DNA from: Serratia ficaria
GTDB taxonomy: Bacteria > Pseudomonadota > Gammaproteobacteria > Enterobacterales > Enterobacteriaceae
Direction of reading: 5' to 3'
DNA length: 64,000 nucleotides
NCBI RefSeq assembly: GCF_900187015.1
Contig: NZ_LT906479.1
Location: 3,968,001-4,032,000, forward strand
The notes beneath the pieces were generated by a model. It ran no database searches. It worked only from the letters and a program-made list of their open reading frames with translations, and was not told the DNA's origin. Every line of letters begins with the position of its first letter. Positions within the stretch are counted from its first letter, which is position 1. The position numbers and the translations under genes are program-made. Shown here one piece after another: positions 54,068 to 63,732 of the stretch.

Positions 54068-55729
54068 ATGCTGGCGCAATTGACCATCAGCAATTTTGCT
54101 ATCGTTCGTGAGTTGGAAATAGATTTTCAACCGGGTATGACGGCGATTACCGGTGAAACCGGTGCCGGCAAATCCATCGCCATCGACGCGTTGGGGCTGT
54201 GCCTCGGCAACCGCGCCGACGGCAACGTGGTGCGCCTGGGGGCCTCCCGCGCCGACATCTGCGCCCGCTTCTCGCTGGCGGACACCCCGTCCGCCCGCGA
54301 GTGGCTGGAGCACAACCAGCTCGACGACGGCAGCGAATGCCTGCTGCGCCGCGTGATCAACGCCGACGGCCGCTCCCGCGGCTTTATCAACGGCACCTCG
54401 GTGCCCCTGTCGCAGCTGCGCGAGCTGGGCCAGCGCCTGATCCAGATCCACGGTCAACACGCCCACCAGCTGTTGCTCAAGCCGGAGCACCAGAAAACGC
54501 TGCTCGACGCCTATGCCGACGAACCCGCTCTGCAGGCGGAGATGCGCCAGGCCTACCACCGCTGGCACCAGAGCTGCCGCGAGCTGGCGCACCATCAGCA
54601 GCAGTCCGTCGAACGTGAAGCGCGCAAGCAGCTGCTGCAGTATCAGCTCAAAGAGCTGAACGAATTTGCGCCGCAGGCCGGAGAGTTCGAGCAAATCGAC
54701 GCCGAATACAAGCGCCAGGCCAACAGCGGCCAGCTGCTGACCCTCAGCCAGCAAACCCTGCAGCTGCTGGCCGACGACGAAGAACACAACATGCTCAGCC
54801 AACTCAACAGCGCCAAGCACCTGCTGATTGAGCTGATCGGCATAGACGACAAACTGAACGGCCTGCTGGAGATGCTGGAAGAAGCCTCCATTCAGATCAG
54901 CGAAGCCAGCGACGAGCTGCGCCACTACGCCGATCGCATGGATTTGGATCCCAACCGCCTGCAGGAGCTGGAACAGCGCCTGTCGCGCCAGATCAACCTG
55001 GCGCGCAAGCACCAGGTGGCGCCGGAAGAGCTGCCGCAGCTGCACCGGCAATTGCTGGATGAGCAGCAGCTGCTGTCGCAGCAGGAAAGCGATCACGAGC
55101 ACCTGAGCGAAGCGGTCGCCTTGCACCACCAGCAGGCGCTGACGCTGGCGGAACGGCTGCATCAGAAGCGCCGGCAGTACGCGGCCGAGCTGACCCTGCT
55201 TATCACCGACAGCATGCAGGCGCTGTCCATGCCGCACGGCAAGTTCAACATCGACGTACGCTTCGAACCGCAGCACCTGAGCGCCGAAGGCGCCAGCCGC
55301 ACCGAGTTCTGCGTATCCACCAACCCGGGTCAGCCGCTGCAACCGCTGGCGAAGGTGGCGTCCGGCGGTGAGCTGTCGCGCATCGCGCTGGCCATTCAGG
55401 TGATCACCGCCCGCAAGATGGAAACGCCGGCGCTGATTTTCGACGAGGTGGACGTGGGCATCAGCGGGCCCACCGCGGCGATTGTCGGCCGCCTGCTGCG
55501 CCAGCTTGGCGAATCGACCCAGGTGATGTGCGTGACGCACCTGCCGCAGGTGGCGGGCTGCGGGCACCAGCATCTGTTTGTCAGCAAGCAAACCGACGGC
55601 ACCGAAACCGAAACGCAGATGGCGCCGCTGGATAAACGCGCCCGCTTGCAAGAATTGGCGCGCCTGCTCGGCGGCAGCGAAGTCACCCGAAACACCCTGG
55701 CAAACGCAAAAGAACTGCTTGCCGCATAA
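54068..55729 (+). CDS. recN: DNA repair protein RecN
   Basis: The 553-residue SMC-like ATPase has the length of E. coli RecN. Walker A is in [18 protein letters not shown], a long central coiled coil spans about 160-370, and the signature [16 protein letters not shown] and Walker [14 protein letters not shown] lie at the C-terminus. It tethers DNA ends in double-strand break repair. I start at the ATG at 54068 ([13 protein letters not shown]) with AGGAAGG upstream. Two LexA boxes control it. Confidence 0.98.
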   Translation: MLAQLTISNFAIVRELEIDFQPGMTAITGETGAGKSIAIDALGLCLGNRADGNVVRLGASRADICARFSLADTPSAREWLEHNQLDDGSECLLRRVINADGRSRGFINGTSVPLSQLRELGQRLIQIHGQHAHQLLLKPEHQKTLLDAYADEPALQAEMRQAYHRWHQSCRELAHHQQQSVEREARKQLLQYQLKELNEFAPQAGEFEQIDAEYKRQANSGQLLTLSQQTLQLLADDEEHNMLSQLNSAKHLLIELIGIDDKLNGLLEMLEEASIQISEASDELRHYADRMDLDPNRLQELEQRLSRQINLARKHQVAPEELPQLHRQLLDEQQLLSQQESDHEHLSEAVALHHQQALTLAERLHQKRRQYAAELTLLITDSMQALSMPHGKFNIDVRFEPQHLSAEGASRTEFCVSTNPGQPLQPLAKVASGGELSRIALAIQVITARKMETPALIFDEVDVGISGPTAAIVGRLLRQLGESTQVMCVTHLPQVAGCGHQHLFVSKQTDGTETETQMAPLDKRARLQELARLLGGSEVTRNTLANAKELLAA

Positions 55730-55778
55730 AAAAGCTCAACTTTTTCACTTTCCTGAGGTCTGACTTTGGCGCTGTTTA

Positions 55779-55853
55779 CCCGATAGATTTCAAGGTGCGC
55801 CAACGCGGCGGCAGAGAGAAGCTAACGCCGCTACAACTTGAAAGATGAAGGGT
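55779..55853 (+). repeat. Internally deleted ERIC element
   Basis: The 75-bp copy has both ERIC ends (CCGATAGATTTCAAG and CTACAACTTGAAAGATGAAG) but lacks the central palindromic core. Its last 36 bases differ from the neighbouring full copy at one position, pointing to duplication or deletion within a tandem pair. Confidence 0.75.
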
Positions 55854-55857
55854 CTAC

Positions 55858-55976
55858 CCAATAGATTTCAAGCTGTAGCAAGGCGGCAATCGAGAGAATC
55901 CTCTGGAGCTTAGTCAACTAAGTGACGGGGGTGAGCGAGAGAAGCCAACGCCGCTACAACTTGAAAGATGAAGGGT
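55858..55976 (+). repeat. ERIC (IRU) element
   Basis: A near full-length element of about 119 bp: CCAATAGATTTCAAGC start, AAGGCGGCAA, core GAATCCTCTGGAGC and AAGTGACGGGGGTGAGCGAG, tail GCTACAACTTGAAAGATGAA. It lies between recN and bamE, directly after the deleted copy. Confidence 0.88.
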
Positions 55977-56045
55977 ATAAAGGTTTCCAACGGCTGCAAG
56001 GTCTATTATCATCGGCATCCTATGCCCTAAAGGAATGTGATTACT

Positions 56046-56384
56046 ATGCGCTGTAAAACGCTGACTGCTGCCGCTGTGGTTCTTGTGATGCTGACTGCAG
56101 GCTGTTCTACTTTTGAGAAGGTGGTTTATCGGCCTGACATCAATCAGGGGAACTACCTGACGTCGACCGACGTGGCGAAAATTCAAAAAGGTATGACCCA
56201 GCAACAGGTCGCTTATACATTGGGTACTCCAATGCTGCAGGATCCGTTCGGTACTCAGACGTGGTTCTATGTGTTCCGCCAGCAACCTGGCCATGAAGAT
56301 ATTACTCAGCAAACCCTGACGTTGACCTTCGACAGCGCGGGCGTGTTGACCGATATTCAGAACAAGCCGGCGCTGACCAAGTAA
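56046..56384 (+). CDS. bamE: Outer-membrane assembly lipoprotein BamE (SmpA)
   Basis: The 112-residue lipoprotein has a signal peptide ending at the lipobox LTAGC (Cys about 20). The mature core has [11 protein letters not shown], the phosphatidylglycerol- and BamD-binding region, and the fold signature [14 protein letters not shown]. It is a subunit of the BamABCDE complex inserting outer-membrane beta-barrels. The ATG at 56046 is preceded by AAGGAATG; a GTG three codons upstream is in frame. Confidence 0.96.
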   Translation: MRCKTLTAAAVVLVMLTAGCSTFEKVVYRPDINQGNYLTSTDVAKIQKGMTQQQVAYTLGTPMLQDPFGTQTWFYVFRQQPGHEDITQQTLTLTFDSAGVLTDIQNKPALTK

Positions 56385-56473
56385 TCGGCGCAGGAACTAT
56401 CGTCCGGCCCCTGAGGGACGAATCAGGTTCTTCATGACAGTCACAGGCTGCAACTCGGAAGATAAAATTCTGA

Positions 56474-56508
56474 TAAAAAATAAGGCGCTGAATGCGCCTT
56501 ATTTTTTT
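56474..56508. terminator. Bidirectional terminator between bamE and rnfH
   Basis: AAAAAATAAGGCGC-TGAAT-GCGCCTTATTTTTT is a perfect 14-bp stem with built-in A and T tracts on both strands. It overlaps the last codons of rnfH. Confidence 0.92.
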
Positions 56509-56783
56509 GCCTTCTCCGCACGTTGGCGGCGCAGCTCTTTAGGGTCGGCGATCAGCGGGCGATATATCTCCACTCGATCGCCATCGTTCAACAGGTCGCC
56601 CAGCTTGGCCGGACGGCTGTAGATCCCCAGTTTGTTGCTTTGCAGATCGATATCCTGACGCAGCTCCAGCAAGCCGGAGGCCTGAATAGCCTGCTCAACG
56701 CTGCTGCCTTCCGGCAGTTTGACCTTGCGCAGATATTGGCGTTCCGGCAAGGCGTACACCACCTCGACCTGGATCTCAGACAC
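56499..56783 (-). CDS. rnfH: RnfH family ubiquitin-like protein (RatB)
   Basis: The 94-residue beta-grasp protein has the core [19 protein letters not shown] and the C-terminal [22 protein letters not shown], as in E. coli RnfH (formerly YfjF/RatB). The function is not established. The start is the GTG at 56783, supported by AGAGG 6 bases upstream. It overlaps the ratA end by eight bases and is co-translated with it. Confidence 0.93.
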   Translation of the reverse strand: MSEIQVEVVYALPERQYLRKVKLPEGSSVEQAIQASGLLELRQDIDLQSNKLGIYSRPAKLGDLLNDGDRVEIYRPLIADPKELRRQRAEKAKK

Positions 56784-57210
56784 TGTAAACCTCTTTCGCC
56801 CGTTGGGTGAAAGCCTGCACCATGTTGCCCGCCAGCTCTTTGAATACCTTGCCGAACGCCAGCTCAATCAATTTATTGGTGAACTCAAAATCCAGATGCA
56901 GCTCAACCTTGCAGGCTTCTTCGCTCAGCGGCGTAAACTGCCAGCCGCCCATCAGCTTGCGGAACGGGCCGTCAACCAGCTGCATGTTGATGCTCTGGTT
57001 ATCCAGCAGCGTGTTGCGCGTGGTAAAGGTTTTGCTGATACCGGCCTTGGCGACGTCTACCGCGGCGGTCATTTCGTTGTTGGATGCGTTAATCACCCTG
57101 CTGCCGGTACAACCAGGCAGAAAATCGGGGTAAGAATGAACATCGTTAACCAACTGATACATCTGCTCGGCGCTGAACGGCACTAACGCAGACCTACTGA
57201 TCTGGGGCAT
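56776..57210 (-). CDS. ratA: Ribosome-associated toxin RatA / COQ10-like START protein
   Basis: The 144-residue polyketide-cyclase/START-domain protein opens [20 protein letters not shown] and has [15 protein letters not shown] and the C-terminal helix [21 protein letters not shown]. coli RatA is reported to bind 50S subunits and block association; homologues chaperone ubiquinone. I chose the ATG at 57210 over an upstream ATG that lacks conservation. It is divergent from smpB. Confidence 0.93.
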   Translation of the reverse strand: MPQISRSALVPFSAEQMYQLVNDVHSYPDFLPGCTGSRVINASNNEMTAAVDVAKAGISKTFTTRNTLLDNQSINMQLVDGPFRKLMGGWQFTPLSEEACKVELHLDFEFTNKLIELAFGKVFKELAGNMVQAFTQRAKEVYSV

Positions 57211-57371
57211 ATCATTTCCTGTAAGACACAAAACGTACAGATAATACCATTTATCTATCGGCAAACAAAAAATCTGCTACGCAGCGGATAGATCAAAAAT
57301 GCGGAAAATTGCGCAGGTGCTGAACGGGAAAGGATTTCTTTCGCTGACGCATCCAGTATAATGAACGCACT

Positions 57372-57854
57372 ATGACAAAGAAAAAAGCACACAAACCCGG
57401 TTCCGCCACCATTGCTCAAAACAAGCGCGCGCGTTTCGAATACTCCATCGAGGAAGAGTTCGAGGCGGGCCTGTCGCTGCAAGGGTGGGAAGTAAAATCG
57501 CTGCGTGCCGGCAAAGCCAACCTCAGTGACAGCTACGTGACGTTCCGTGATGGCGAAGCCTATCTGTTTGGCGCCACCATCAGCCCGCTTAACGTAGCCT
57601 CGACGCACGTGGTGTGCGATCCGACACGTACCCGCAAACTGCTGCTGAAAAGGCGCGAGCTGGACACGCTGCTCGGCCGCGTCAACCGCGAAGGCTATAC
57701 CGTTGTCGCCCTGTCCATGTATTGGAAAAATGCCTGGAGCAAGGTGAAAATCGGCGTGGCCAAGGGTAAGAAAGAACACGATAAGCGCGATGACATCAAA
57801 GATCGTGAATGGCAGACGGCGAAAGCCCGTATCATGAAGCACGCCAACCGATAA
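57372..57854 (+). CDS. smpB: SsrA-binding protein SmpB
   Basis: The 160-residue protein has the OB-fold core ([39 protein letters not shown]) and a basic C-terminal tail ([17 protein letters not shown]) that reads the empty mRNA channel. It delivers tmRNA to stalled ribosomes. ssrA starts 50 bases downstream, the usual arrangement. Confidence 0.98.
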   Translation: MTKKKAHKPGSATIAQNKRARFEYSIEEEFEAGLSLQGWEVKSLRAGKANLSDSYVTFRDGEAYLFGATISPLNVASTHVVCDPTRTRKLLLKRRELDTLLGRVNREGYTVVALSMYWKNAWSKVKIGVAKGKKEHDKRDDIKDREWQTAKARIMKHANR

Positions 57855-57883
57855 GCCTCTGGCTTAACGAGGTAATCTTCTGG

Positions 57884-57889
57884 TATACT
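57884..57889 (+). promoter_or_regulatory. -10 element of the ssrA promoter
   Basis: An extended TGG-TATACT lies 14 bases before the mature tmRNA 5' end, consistent with a short leader removed by RNase P. The -35 element is not obvious. Confidence 0.6.
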
Positions 57890-57903
57890 GCACAAAGTTA
57901 CTT

Positions 57904-58267
57904 GGGGCTGATTCTGGATTCGACGGGATTTGCGAAGCCCTAGGAGCATGCCGAGGGGCGGTTGGCCTCGTAAAAAGCCGCAAAAAAATAGTCGCAAACG
58001 ACGAAAACTACGCCCTAGCAGCTTAATACCCTGCTAAGAGCCCTCTCTCCCTAGCCTCCGCTCTTAGGACGGGGATCAAGAGAGGTCAAACCCAAAAGAG
58101 ATCGCGTGGATGTCCTGCCTGGGGCTGAAGCGTTAAATCCAATCAGGCTAGTTTGTTAGTGGCGTGTCCATCCGCAGCTGACCGGCGAATGTAAAGATTG
58201 GACTAAGCATGTAGTGCCGACGGTGTAGTAATTTCGGACGGGGGTTCAAATCCCCCCAGCTCCACCA
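57904..58267 (+). ncRNA. ssrA: Transfer-messenger RNA (tmRNA)
   Basis: The 364-nt gene begins GGGGCTGATTCTGGATTCGA and ends with a tRNA-like T arm (GGTTCAAATCCCC) and encoded CCA. The tag reading frame, from GCA near 57994, encodes ANDENYALAA followed by TAA, identical to the E. coli tag. It rescues stalled ribosomes with SmpB. Its 3' end is a common integration site, but no integrase or direct repeat of the end is visible in the window. Confidence 0.99.
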
Positions 58268-58314
58268 AATAGGTCACCGGTGATACCAGATAGATCCGGC
58301 GATAATAGCGAAAA

Positions 58315-58344
58315 AGCCCGCAACTTCGGTTGCGGGCTTTTTTG
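58315..58344 (+). terminator. Terminator of ssrA
   Basis: AGCCCGCAAC-TTCG-GTTGCGGGCT is a perfect 10-bp stem with a TTCG loop followed by TTTTTT. Confidence 0.95.
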
Positions 58345-58385
58345 TGTCTGCGGTTTCTGCCCCGGTGCTCCCGGGCCGCACGGCG

Positions 58386-59522
58386 TCAGTGATCCAAATA
58401 CAGATAATGCAGCCAGCTGGTCATGCGCAGCAGCACTTTGCGCATGATGGAGAGGTGTTCGAAGTGCTCGGTGTATACCGCCGTTTGTGCGGTAACGCCG
58501 TCGGGCAGCCGATCCAGCTCCGGGTTCGGCGCCAGATCGATCACGGCATAAACCCCCTCCTGAGCCGCACCGGTATTCAGCCCCTGCAATGCGCCGCTGG
58601 CCTGATAGCTGCCGCCGGGCACTACCGGCAGCACCCGCGTTACCGCGCCGGTATAAACCTGCCCCGGCAGGCCGTTGAACACCACTTCAGCTTGGTCACC
58701 CTGCGCCAAGCGCAGGATCGAGTTTTGACGAAACGCCGCCACAACCTGGCGTTTCTGCTGAGGAATAAAAATCATCACCGGCTTGAAAGGCAGGCGAACC
58801 GCCGTGGTGCCAGGCCGCGCCAGCACCTGGGTGACATAACCGTCGCTCGGCGCGCGCACCAGGGTTTGTTCCAGGTTGTAGCCGGCCTCGGCGATCTGCG
58901 ATTTCAGGCTGGCGATGTGGGCGTCTTCGCCGTTGTAATGGCCGGAAAGCCGTTCCTGCGCCTGTTGATGCTGCGCCCTGGCGGCCTGCAGCGCGGCGGA
59001 CTGCGCCAAATATTGCTGATGCGCATGGCTGACATCCTGCTCCGAGAAAGGATTCACCGCCATCGCCGCGCCTTTCGCATAGCGCTGGTAATCTTTGCTC
59101 GCGCGTTGATATTCGGCGTTCACCCGCTGCACATTAGCCGCGGACTCATCCAGCGTCGCCTGCCGCGCGCGTACGTCCGCCTCTGCGCCGGCAAGATCCG
59201 CCTGCAGTTTATTCAGCCTGGCTCGGTAGCGAGTATCGTCGAGACGAAACAGCAGCTCCCCCTGGCGCAGTAACACATTGGTTTTATCCGTTACCTCGAC
59301 AATCACTCCCGATACCTGGGGCACGATGGGGACGGAAATCGCAATCTTCTGCGCCCGATCGGTATAAGGATGGTTGTAATTCATTGCCAGAATCAGAGCC
59401 CCGACAATAAAAATCCCCCCCAGCACCGCGGTGGGCACCGTCCATTTATTAACCGGGATGCGAAACAGTTTGAATATGCCGTAGGTCAGCGCAACGTAGC
59501 TGAGAATAATTAATAAGTCCAT
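58386..59522 (-). CDS. yiaV: YiaV membrane fusion (HlyD-type) protein
   Basis: The 378-residue protein has two N-terminal transmembrane segments (about 3-20 and 30-47), a lipoyl/HlyD half-motif ([19 protein letters not shown]), a long coiled coil (about 95-210) and a beta-barrel region. The C-terminus [13 protein letters not shown] is the same as in E. coli YiaV. It is predicted to be a periplasmic adaptor; no dedicated pump gene lies beside it. It follows the DUF3302 gene yiaW by nine bases, the same pair as in E. coli, where the function is unknown. Confidence 0.9.
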   Translation of the reverse strand: MDLLIILSYVALTYGIFKLFRIPVNKWTVPTAVLGGIFIVGALILAMNYNHPYTDRAQKIAISVPIVPQVSGVIVEVTDKTNVLLRQGELLFRLDDTRYRARLNKLQADLAGAEADVRARQATLDESAANVQRVNAEYQRASKDYQRYAKGAAMAVNPFSEQDVSHAHQQYLAQSAALQAARAQHQQAQERLSGHYNGEDAHIASLKSQIAEAGYNLEQTLVRAPSDGYVTQVLARPGTTAVRLPFKPVMIFIPQQKRQVVAAFRQNSILRLAQGDQAEVVFNGLPGQVYTGAVTRVLPVVPGGSYQASGALQGLNTGAAQEGVYAVIDLAPNPELDRLPDGVTAQTAVYTEHFEHLSIMRKVLLRMTSWLHYLYLDH

Positions 59523-59531
59523 ACCCTTTTC

Positions 59532-59870
59532 TCAACCTATATTTGGCGTCATGGCGGCGGTTGCAGATTTCCGCTGCAGTTCGGCTTCGAGTTGCTCGAT
59601 ACGCGCCTGCAGCGCGGCGGGTTCGGCGGCTTGCTCCGCCATGCCCCACCCGCGATCGGGCCGGTATAACGTGGCCCAGATCCACAGCAGCGGCCAAATG
59701 GCATGCAGCGTAAACAGGCTGACCCAGCCGGCGACATGAATGGCATCCTGATGAGGATGCCGGCGTTTTTTGGCTAACAGGTAAGGAATATCGTGGATAA
59801 TGATAACGCCGTAAAATAAAATCAAAAATACGGCAATCAACACGCCTAAGGCGAAGTAATTAAGAAACAT
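59532..59870 (-). CDS. yiaW: YiaW, DUF3302 inner-membrane protein
   Basis: This small 112-residue protein has two transmembrane segments (about 4-26 and 46-66) separated by a basic loop (LLAKKRRHPHQD), then a short C-terminal coiled coil (ALQARIEQLEAELQRKS). It matches the DUF3302/YiaW family, consistently paired with YiaV. Function unknown; probably a membrane partner of the adaptor. Confidence 0.88.
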   Translation of the reverse strand: MFLNYFALGVLIAVFLILFYGVIIIHDIPYLLAKKRRHPHQDAIHVAGWVSLFTLHAIWPLLWIWATLYRPDRGWGMAEQAAEPAALQARIEQLEAELQRKSATAAMTPNIG

Positions 59871-59904
59871 GTAAAACCCTGGTTATTAGTCGCAGGCAGC
59901 TGCA

Positions 59905-60564
59905 TTATGCCTGGTGCGTATTATATTGCTTTATATCGCTGGCAATAATATCGATGGCGTTTTTCACATCGCCCACTGTCAGCTGCGTTTTCTCATTATT
60001 GAGGTTTTCGCCGGACGCCTTTCTCACCACCTTGATCACCGGCTGATGGGTTGAAGCATCGATAAACTCCCCTTCCATATACACCGCGCTTTCCATGGTG
60101 CGGTGCCCGGTCACGCTCTGGGTTGCGGCGATCAGCAGGGTAATCGGCAGCACTTCGTAAACCTGCAGCCCCTTTTTATGCGTATCGATCGCCGTGATCG
60201 CCCCGCGGAAAATCAGCGTGTTCTCGCGCGGCATATCCACCAGGGTGAAATGGGAGCCCATCGCCTGTTTGAACTGCCGATTGGTATAGCTGAGGATATT
60301 ATCAAGTGCGCGCTGGCTCACCATTTCGCTCGGTTGTGGCCGCGGGAAATAGATCATCGGCTGGTAGACCAGATATTGATAACGCGTAAAATCCGCCTTC
60401 GGATCTTTCCAATACAATACGTCTCTGCCTGATGCGGATTCGCCTTTGGTAATATCCTGGTAGTTATTAAGAAATTTGGCGTATTTTTCTTTTTCGGTTA
60501 CCGCAGACGAGCACGACGCCAGCAGCAACATCGCAGGTAAAACGGCTGCCCTTGTCACTTTCAT
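59905..60564 (-). CDS. DUF3313-like lipoprotein
   Basis: The 219-residue protein has a signal peptide ending at the lipobox LLASC (Cys about 18), then a region opening KYAKFLNNYQDI and DVLYWKDPKADFTRYQYLV typical of DUF3313 lipoproteins. It lies 34 bases upstream of yiaW on the same strand, so a three-gene unit lipoprotein-yiaW-yiaV is likely. The promoter region is shared with a divergent LysR gene and contains a palindrome. Function unknown. Confidence 0.75.
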   Translation of the reverse strand: MKVTRAAVLPAMLLLASCSSAVTEKEKYAKFLNNYQDITKGESASGRDVLYWKDPKADFTRYQYLVYQPMIYFPRPQPSEMVSQRALDNILSYTNRQFKQAMGSHFTLVDMPRENTLIFRGAITAIDTHKKGLQVYEVLPITLLIAATQSVTGHRTMESAVYMEGEFIDASTHQPVIKVVRKASGENLNNEKTQLTVGDVKNAIDIIASDIKQYNTHQA

Positions 60565-60650
60565 TGAATTATTTCTCTTTATTTTGCAGTTGATATCAAA
60601 TAATCAGCCGAAATAATACCCATCAGGCAGGGATAAGTCATATGACAATT

Positions 60651-60679
60651 ATATCAAACAGGTATATCATTTTTGATAT
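60651..60679. promoter_or_regulatory. Palindromic operator in the lipoprotein/LysR divergent region
   Basis: ATATCAAA and TTTGATAT form an exact 8-bp inverted repeat with a 13-base spacer; a further ATATCA lies inside. Position and form suit a LysR-type autoregulatory site. Binding is inferred. Confidence 0.55.
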
Positions 60680-60702
60680 GTAAAACCATATTGTCTGCCG
60701 TG

Positions 60703-61638
60703 ATGAAACCAAAAGACTTCCGCATCGAAGAGCTCAGGATAGTGCGCGCGATCGCCGAAACGGCCAGCGTCAGTAAGGCGGCGCAGCTGCTGGATATGCC
60801 GCAGTCGAACGTGTCGCGCGCCCTCACCGCGCTGGAGCGGCGACTCGGGCTGGAGCTCTTCATCCGCAGCCCGCGCGCGTTGGCATTGACCGAATTTGGC
60901 GCGCAGTTTTTGCGCCGCGCCGCCCTGCTGTTGGATGAGCATAGCGACCTGCTGGACATGTCGGGCACCTACAAGCGCAGCCTGAACGGCATGGTCACCC
61001 TCGGCGCGCCAATCGGCATCCACTCATTCCTGGCGCATTATCTGCTGCCGCCGCTGCTGCATCAGGCGCCCGAGCTGACCGTCGATTTGCTTACCCGCAA
61101 TCCGGACGAACGAGAGAAAAAATATGGCGCGGTTTTCGACACTGACTGCGATCTGCTGATCAGCTTCTTCCAGCCGCAAAACGAAAGCCTGATCGCCAGG
61201 CCCTTTACCCGCTTTCGCGTCGGGCTGTTCGCCTCACCGGATTACATCGCCCGCACCCCGCTGGCGGAACCGGAGGAGCTGCACCGGCATCGCTGCATTA
61301 CCCTGCGCATGCTGGGAGGCAGCCGCAACACCTGGAGTTGCTACGATCGGCAGGGGCAGCAGATGCAAATGGCGGTCACCGGAACCAGCATCTGCGACAA
61401 TATATTGCCGGCCATCGAGCTGGCCAAGCAGGGGCTGGGGATTGTCTACGCGCCCTATTATTCGGTCGCGTCGGCGCTGGAGTCCGGCTCGCTGCTGCCA
61501 TGCATTGAGCGCGAACGCTGCATCGATATGCAGGCCTACCTCATTTATCCTCAGCGCGGCGTGCTGCCTCATCGGGTCCAGGTGATGATGGACAGCATCA
61601 TGGCCAACATCAAATTGCATGCGCATCGGCTGGTTTAA
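60703..61638 (+). CDS. LysR-type regulator divergent from the yiaVW unit
   Basis: The product is 311 residues from the ATG at 60703 (MKPKDFRIEELRIVRAIAE). The helix-turn-helix reads SVSKAAQLLDMPQSNVSRAL and the effector domain begins near residue 95 (MVTLGAPIGIHSFLAHYLLP). A TTG ten codons earlier is in frame but overlaps the palindrome. It probably controls the divergent lipoprotein-yiaW-yiaV genes. Its end overlaps the next, convergent LysR gene by four bases. Confidence 0.87.
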   Translation: MKPKDFRIEELRIVRAIAETASVSKAAQLLDMPQSNVSRALTALERRLGLELFIRSPRALALTEFGAQFLRRAALLLDEHSDLLDMSGTYKRSLNGMVTLGAPIGIHSFLAHYLLPPLLHQAPELTVDLLTRNPDEREKKYGAVFDTDCDLLISFFQPQNESLIARPFTRFRVGLFASPDYIARTPLAEPEELHRHRCITLRMLGGSRNTWSCYDRQGQQMQMAVTGTSICDNILPAIELAKQGLGIVYAPYYSVASALESGSLLPCIERERCIDMQAYLIYPQRGVLPHRVQVMMDSIMANIKLHAHRLV

Positions 61639-62546
61639 GCCGTGGCCTTCGGCGCCTGCCGGATGAAATCGATGAACGCCCGCAGCGGCGAGGGGATAAA
61701 GCGTCGATCGGAATAGTAGAGAAACGGGCCGGAAAATTGCGGCCACCAGGCTTCGAGCACCGGCTCCAGTTCGCCGCTGGCCAGGCTGGGCGCTAACCAG
61801 TCTTCGAACAAATAGATAATGCCGACGCCGGCTATCGCCGCCGCGACGGCCAGATCGGTCGCGCCGCCGGCCTGCACCATTAACGGTCCATCGGGATATA
61901 TTTCCAGCGTCTCTCCCCGCCTTTCGAATTCCCAGGGATAAATTTTTCCGCTGGGGAAACGGCCCAGCAGGCAGGCGTGGGTAAGCAGCTCTTGGGGATG
62001 GGCGGGTCGCCCGCACCGGGCGAGATAAGCCGGCGATGCCGCCGCGGCAAAGCGCTGCACTCTGGGCCCGATGGGCACCGCAATCATGTCCTTTTCCAGG
62101 CGTTCTTCATAACGAATGCCGGCGTCGCAGCCGGCGGCCAATACGTCGACGAAGCTTTCTTCGGTCTGTATTTCCAGTTTGATATCCGGGTAGGCGGCGA
62201 GAAATGCCGGTATCAGCGCGGGCAGCGCCAGGCGCGCGACGCTCACCGGCACGTTCAGCCTCAGCGTGCCGGCGGGCTTGTCGCGAAAACCGTTCACCAC
62301 GTCGAGCGCGCTTCGCACCTCATCCAGCGCCGGCCCCAGCCGCTCCAGCAGGCTATAGCCGGCGGCGGTCGGCGTCACGCTGCGCGTAGTGCGGTTAAAC
62401 AGCCGAACGCCAAGCTGTTTCTCCAGGCGCCGGATGGCATCGCTCACGCCGGAAGCGCTGCGCCCCAGGGTTCTGGCGCCTTCGCGGAATCCCCCTGCGC
62501 GCGCCACGGCCAGAAAGGCGTGCAGATCCTCTAAATCAGTATTCAT
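61635..62546 (-). CDS. LysR-type regulator (CrgA/DsdC-like group)
   Basis: The 303-residue regulator has the helix-turn-helix FREGARTLGRSASGVSDAIRR (first 20 residues of note) and an effector domain starting LRLNVPVSVARLALPALIPAF, typical of the large LysR subgroup that controls oxidoreductase genes. It is divergent from the aldo/keto reductase gene at 62661, with a 114-base spacer, and so probably regulates it. Confidence 0.87.
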   Translation of the reverse strand: MNTDLEDLHAFLAVARAGGFREGARTLGRSASGVSDAIRRLEKQLGVRLFNRTTRSVTPTAAGYSLLERLGPALDEVRSALDVVNGFRDKPAGTLRLNVPVSVARLALPALIPAFLAAYPDIKLEIQTEESFVDVLAAGCDAGIRYEERLEKDMIAVPIGPRVQRFAAAASPAYLARCGRPAHPQELLTHACLLGRFPSGKIYPWEFERRGETLEIYPDGPLMVQAGGATDLAVAAAIAGVGIIYLFEDWLAPSLASGELEPVLEAWWPQFSGPFLYYSDRRFIPSPLRAFIDFIRQAPKATA

Positions 62547-62660
62547 TGTCCGTCACCCCGTACAACCTGTCCAGCGTCACCCGGCTTATCGCCACCGAAA
62601 GCCGCGCCTATCATAGCCCCGTGCAGTTGACCCGTTCACGACCTTCAAAGGAAACAGGCT

Positions 62661-63524
62661 ATGTCCAATCACTCTACGCATCCCACATTCAACCTCGGCG
62701 GCCGAAACGTCAAGCGGCTCGGCTACGGCGCCATGCAGCTGGCCGGGCCGGGCGTATTCGGGCCGCCAAAGGATCGGCAGGCGGCGCTGACGGTGCTGCG
62801 GGAGGCCGTCGCCTCCGGCGTCAACCATATCGACACCAGCGACTTCTATGGCCCGCACATCACCAACCGGCTGATCCGTCAGGCGCTGGCGCCTTACCCC
62901 GAAGATCTGACCCTGGTCACCAAAATCGGCGCCCGTCGGGGAAGCGACGCCTCATGGCTGCCGGCGTTCTCCGCCGCGGAGCTGACCGGCGCGGTGCATG
63001 ACAACCTGCGCAATCTCGGCCTCGAAAGGCTGGACGTGGTAAACCTCAGGATCATGTTTGATACGCACCGCCCGGCGGAAGGCTCGATAGAGGCTCTGCT
63101 GGCGCCGCTCGTGGAATTGCAGCGACAAGGATGGGTGCGGCATATCGGCCTGAGCAATGCGACCCCGGCCCAGGTCGCCGAGGCGCGTGCAATGTGCCGC
63201 ATCGTTTGCGTGCAGAACCACTACAACCTGATCAATCGCGGCGACGACGATCTGATCGACGATCTGGCCCGCGCCGGGATCGCCTACGTGCCGTTCTTCC
63301 CGCTCGGCGGCTTCAGCCCGATTCAATCCCAGGCGCTGTCCGCGATCGCCCTGCGCCTGGGCGCCACGCCGCTGCAAACCGCATTGGCCTGGCTGTATCA
63401 CCGCTCGCCGAATATTTTGCTGATCCCCGGCACCTCTTCCGTGGCTCATTTGCGGGAAAATCTGGCGGTGCCGACGCTCCCCTGGACGGAAGATATCGGC
63501 CGGGCGCTGGACGCCCTTGTCTGA
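62661..63524 (+). CDS. pdxI: Aldo/keto reductase, pyridoxal reductase type (PdxI/YdbC)
   Basis: The 287-residue NADPH-dependent reductase has the catalytic Asp/Tyr region HIDTSDFYGPHITN and Lys in LVTKIGARRG. The cofactor-binding tail is ILLIPGTSSVAHLRENL. It is close to E. coli YdbC/PdxI over its whole length (RLGYGAMQLAGPGVFGPP). That enzyme reduces pyridoxal to pyridoxine in B6 salvage. AAAGGA lies upstream of the ATG. Substrate here is inferred. Confidence 0.85.
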   Translation: MSNHSTHPTFNLGGRNVKRLGYGAMQLAGPGVFGPPKDRQAALTVLREAVASGVNHIDTSDFYGPHITNRLIRQALAPYPEDLTLVTKIGARRGSDASWLPAFSAAELTGAVHDNLRNLGLERLDVVNLRIMFDTHRPAEGSIEALLAPLVELQRQGWVRHIGLSNATPAQVAEARAMCRIVCVQNHYNLINRGDDDLIDDLARAGIAYVPFFPLGGFSPIQSQALSAIALRLGATPLQTALAWLYHRSPNILLIPGTSSVAHLRENLAVPTLPWTEDIGRALDALV

Positions 63525-63652
63525 TTACGCATATAGGAAACTGCAGCGGAACATTGCTCGCCGTTAATATTCGGCGAATGACCGCCGGCCGGTGAAAAAC
63601 TTATTTTCTCCGTCTCCTAGCACCATAAAAAGGCAATGCAAAGCGGCCAGTC

Positions 63653-63666
63653 GTCCAATTTTGGAC
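63653..63666. promoter_or_regulatory. Palindrome upstream of the Spy-like gene
   Basis: GTCCAA-TT-TTGGAC is a perfect 14-bp inverted repeat 67 bases before the next start codon; a dimeric repressor site is possible but the regulator is unknown. Confidence 0.4.
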
Positions 63667-63732
63667 ATTTTCATCCGTGCACTCGGCTTTAAACCATGCG
63701 TAATATTGGCTTGAGACAAATATAAGGAGTGC

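Noticed and set aside
53999..55651. A 550-codon minus-strand open frame opposite recN
   Set aside because: Leu/Gln/Arg-rich antisense translation without motifs; recN on the plus strand is certain.
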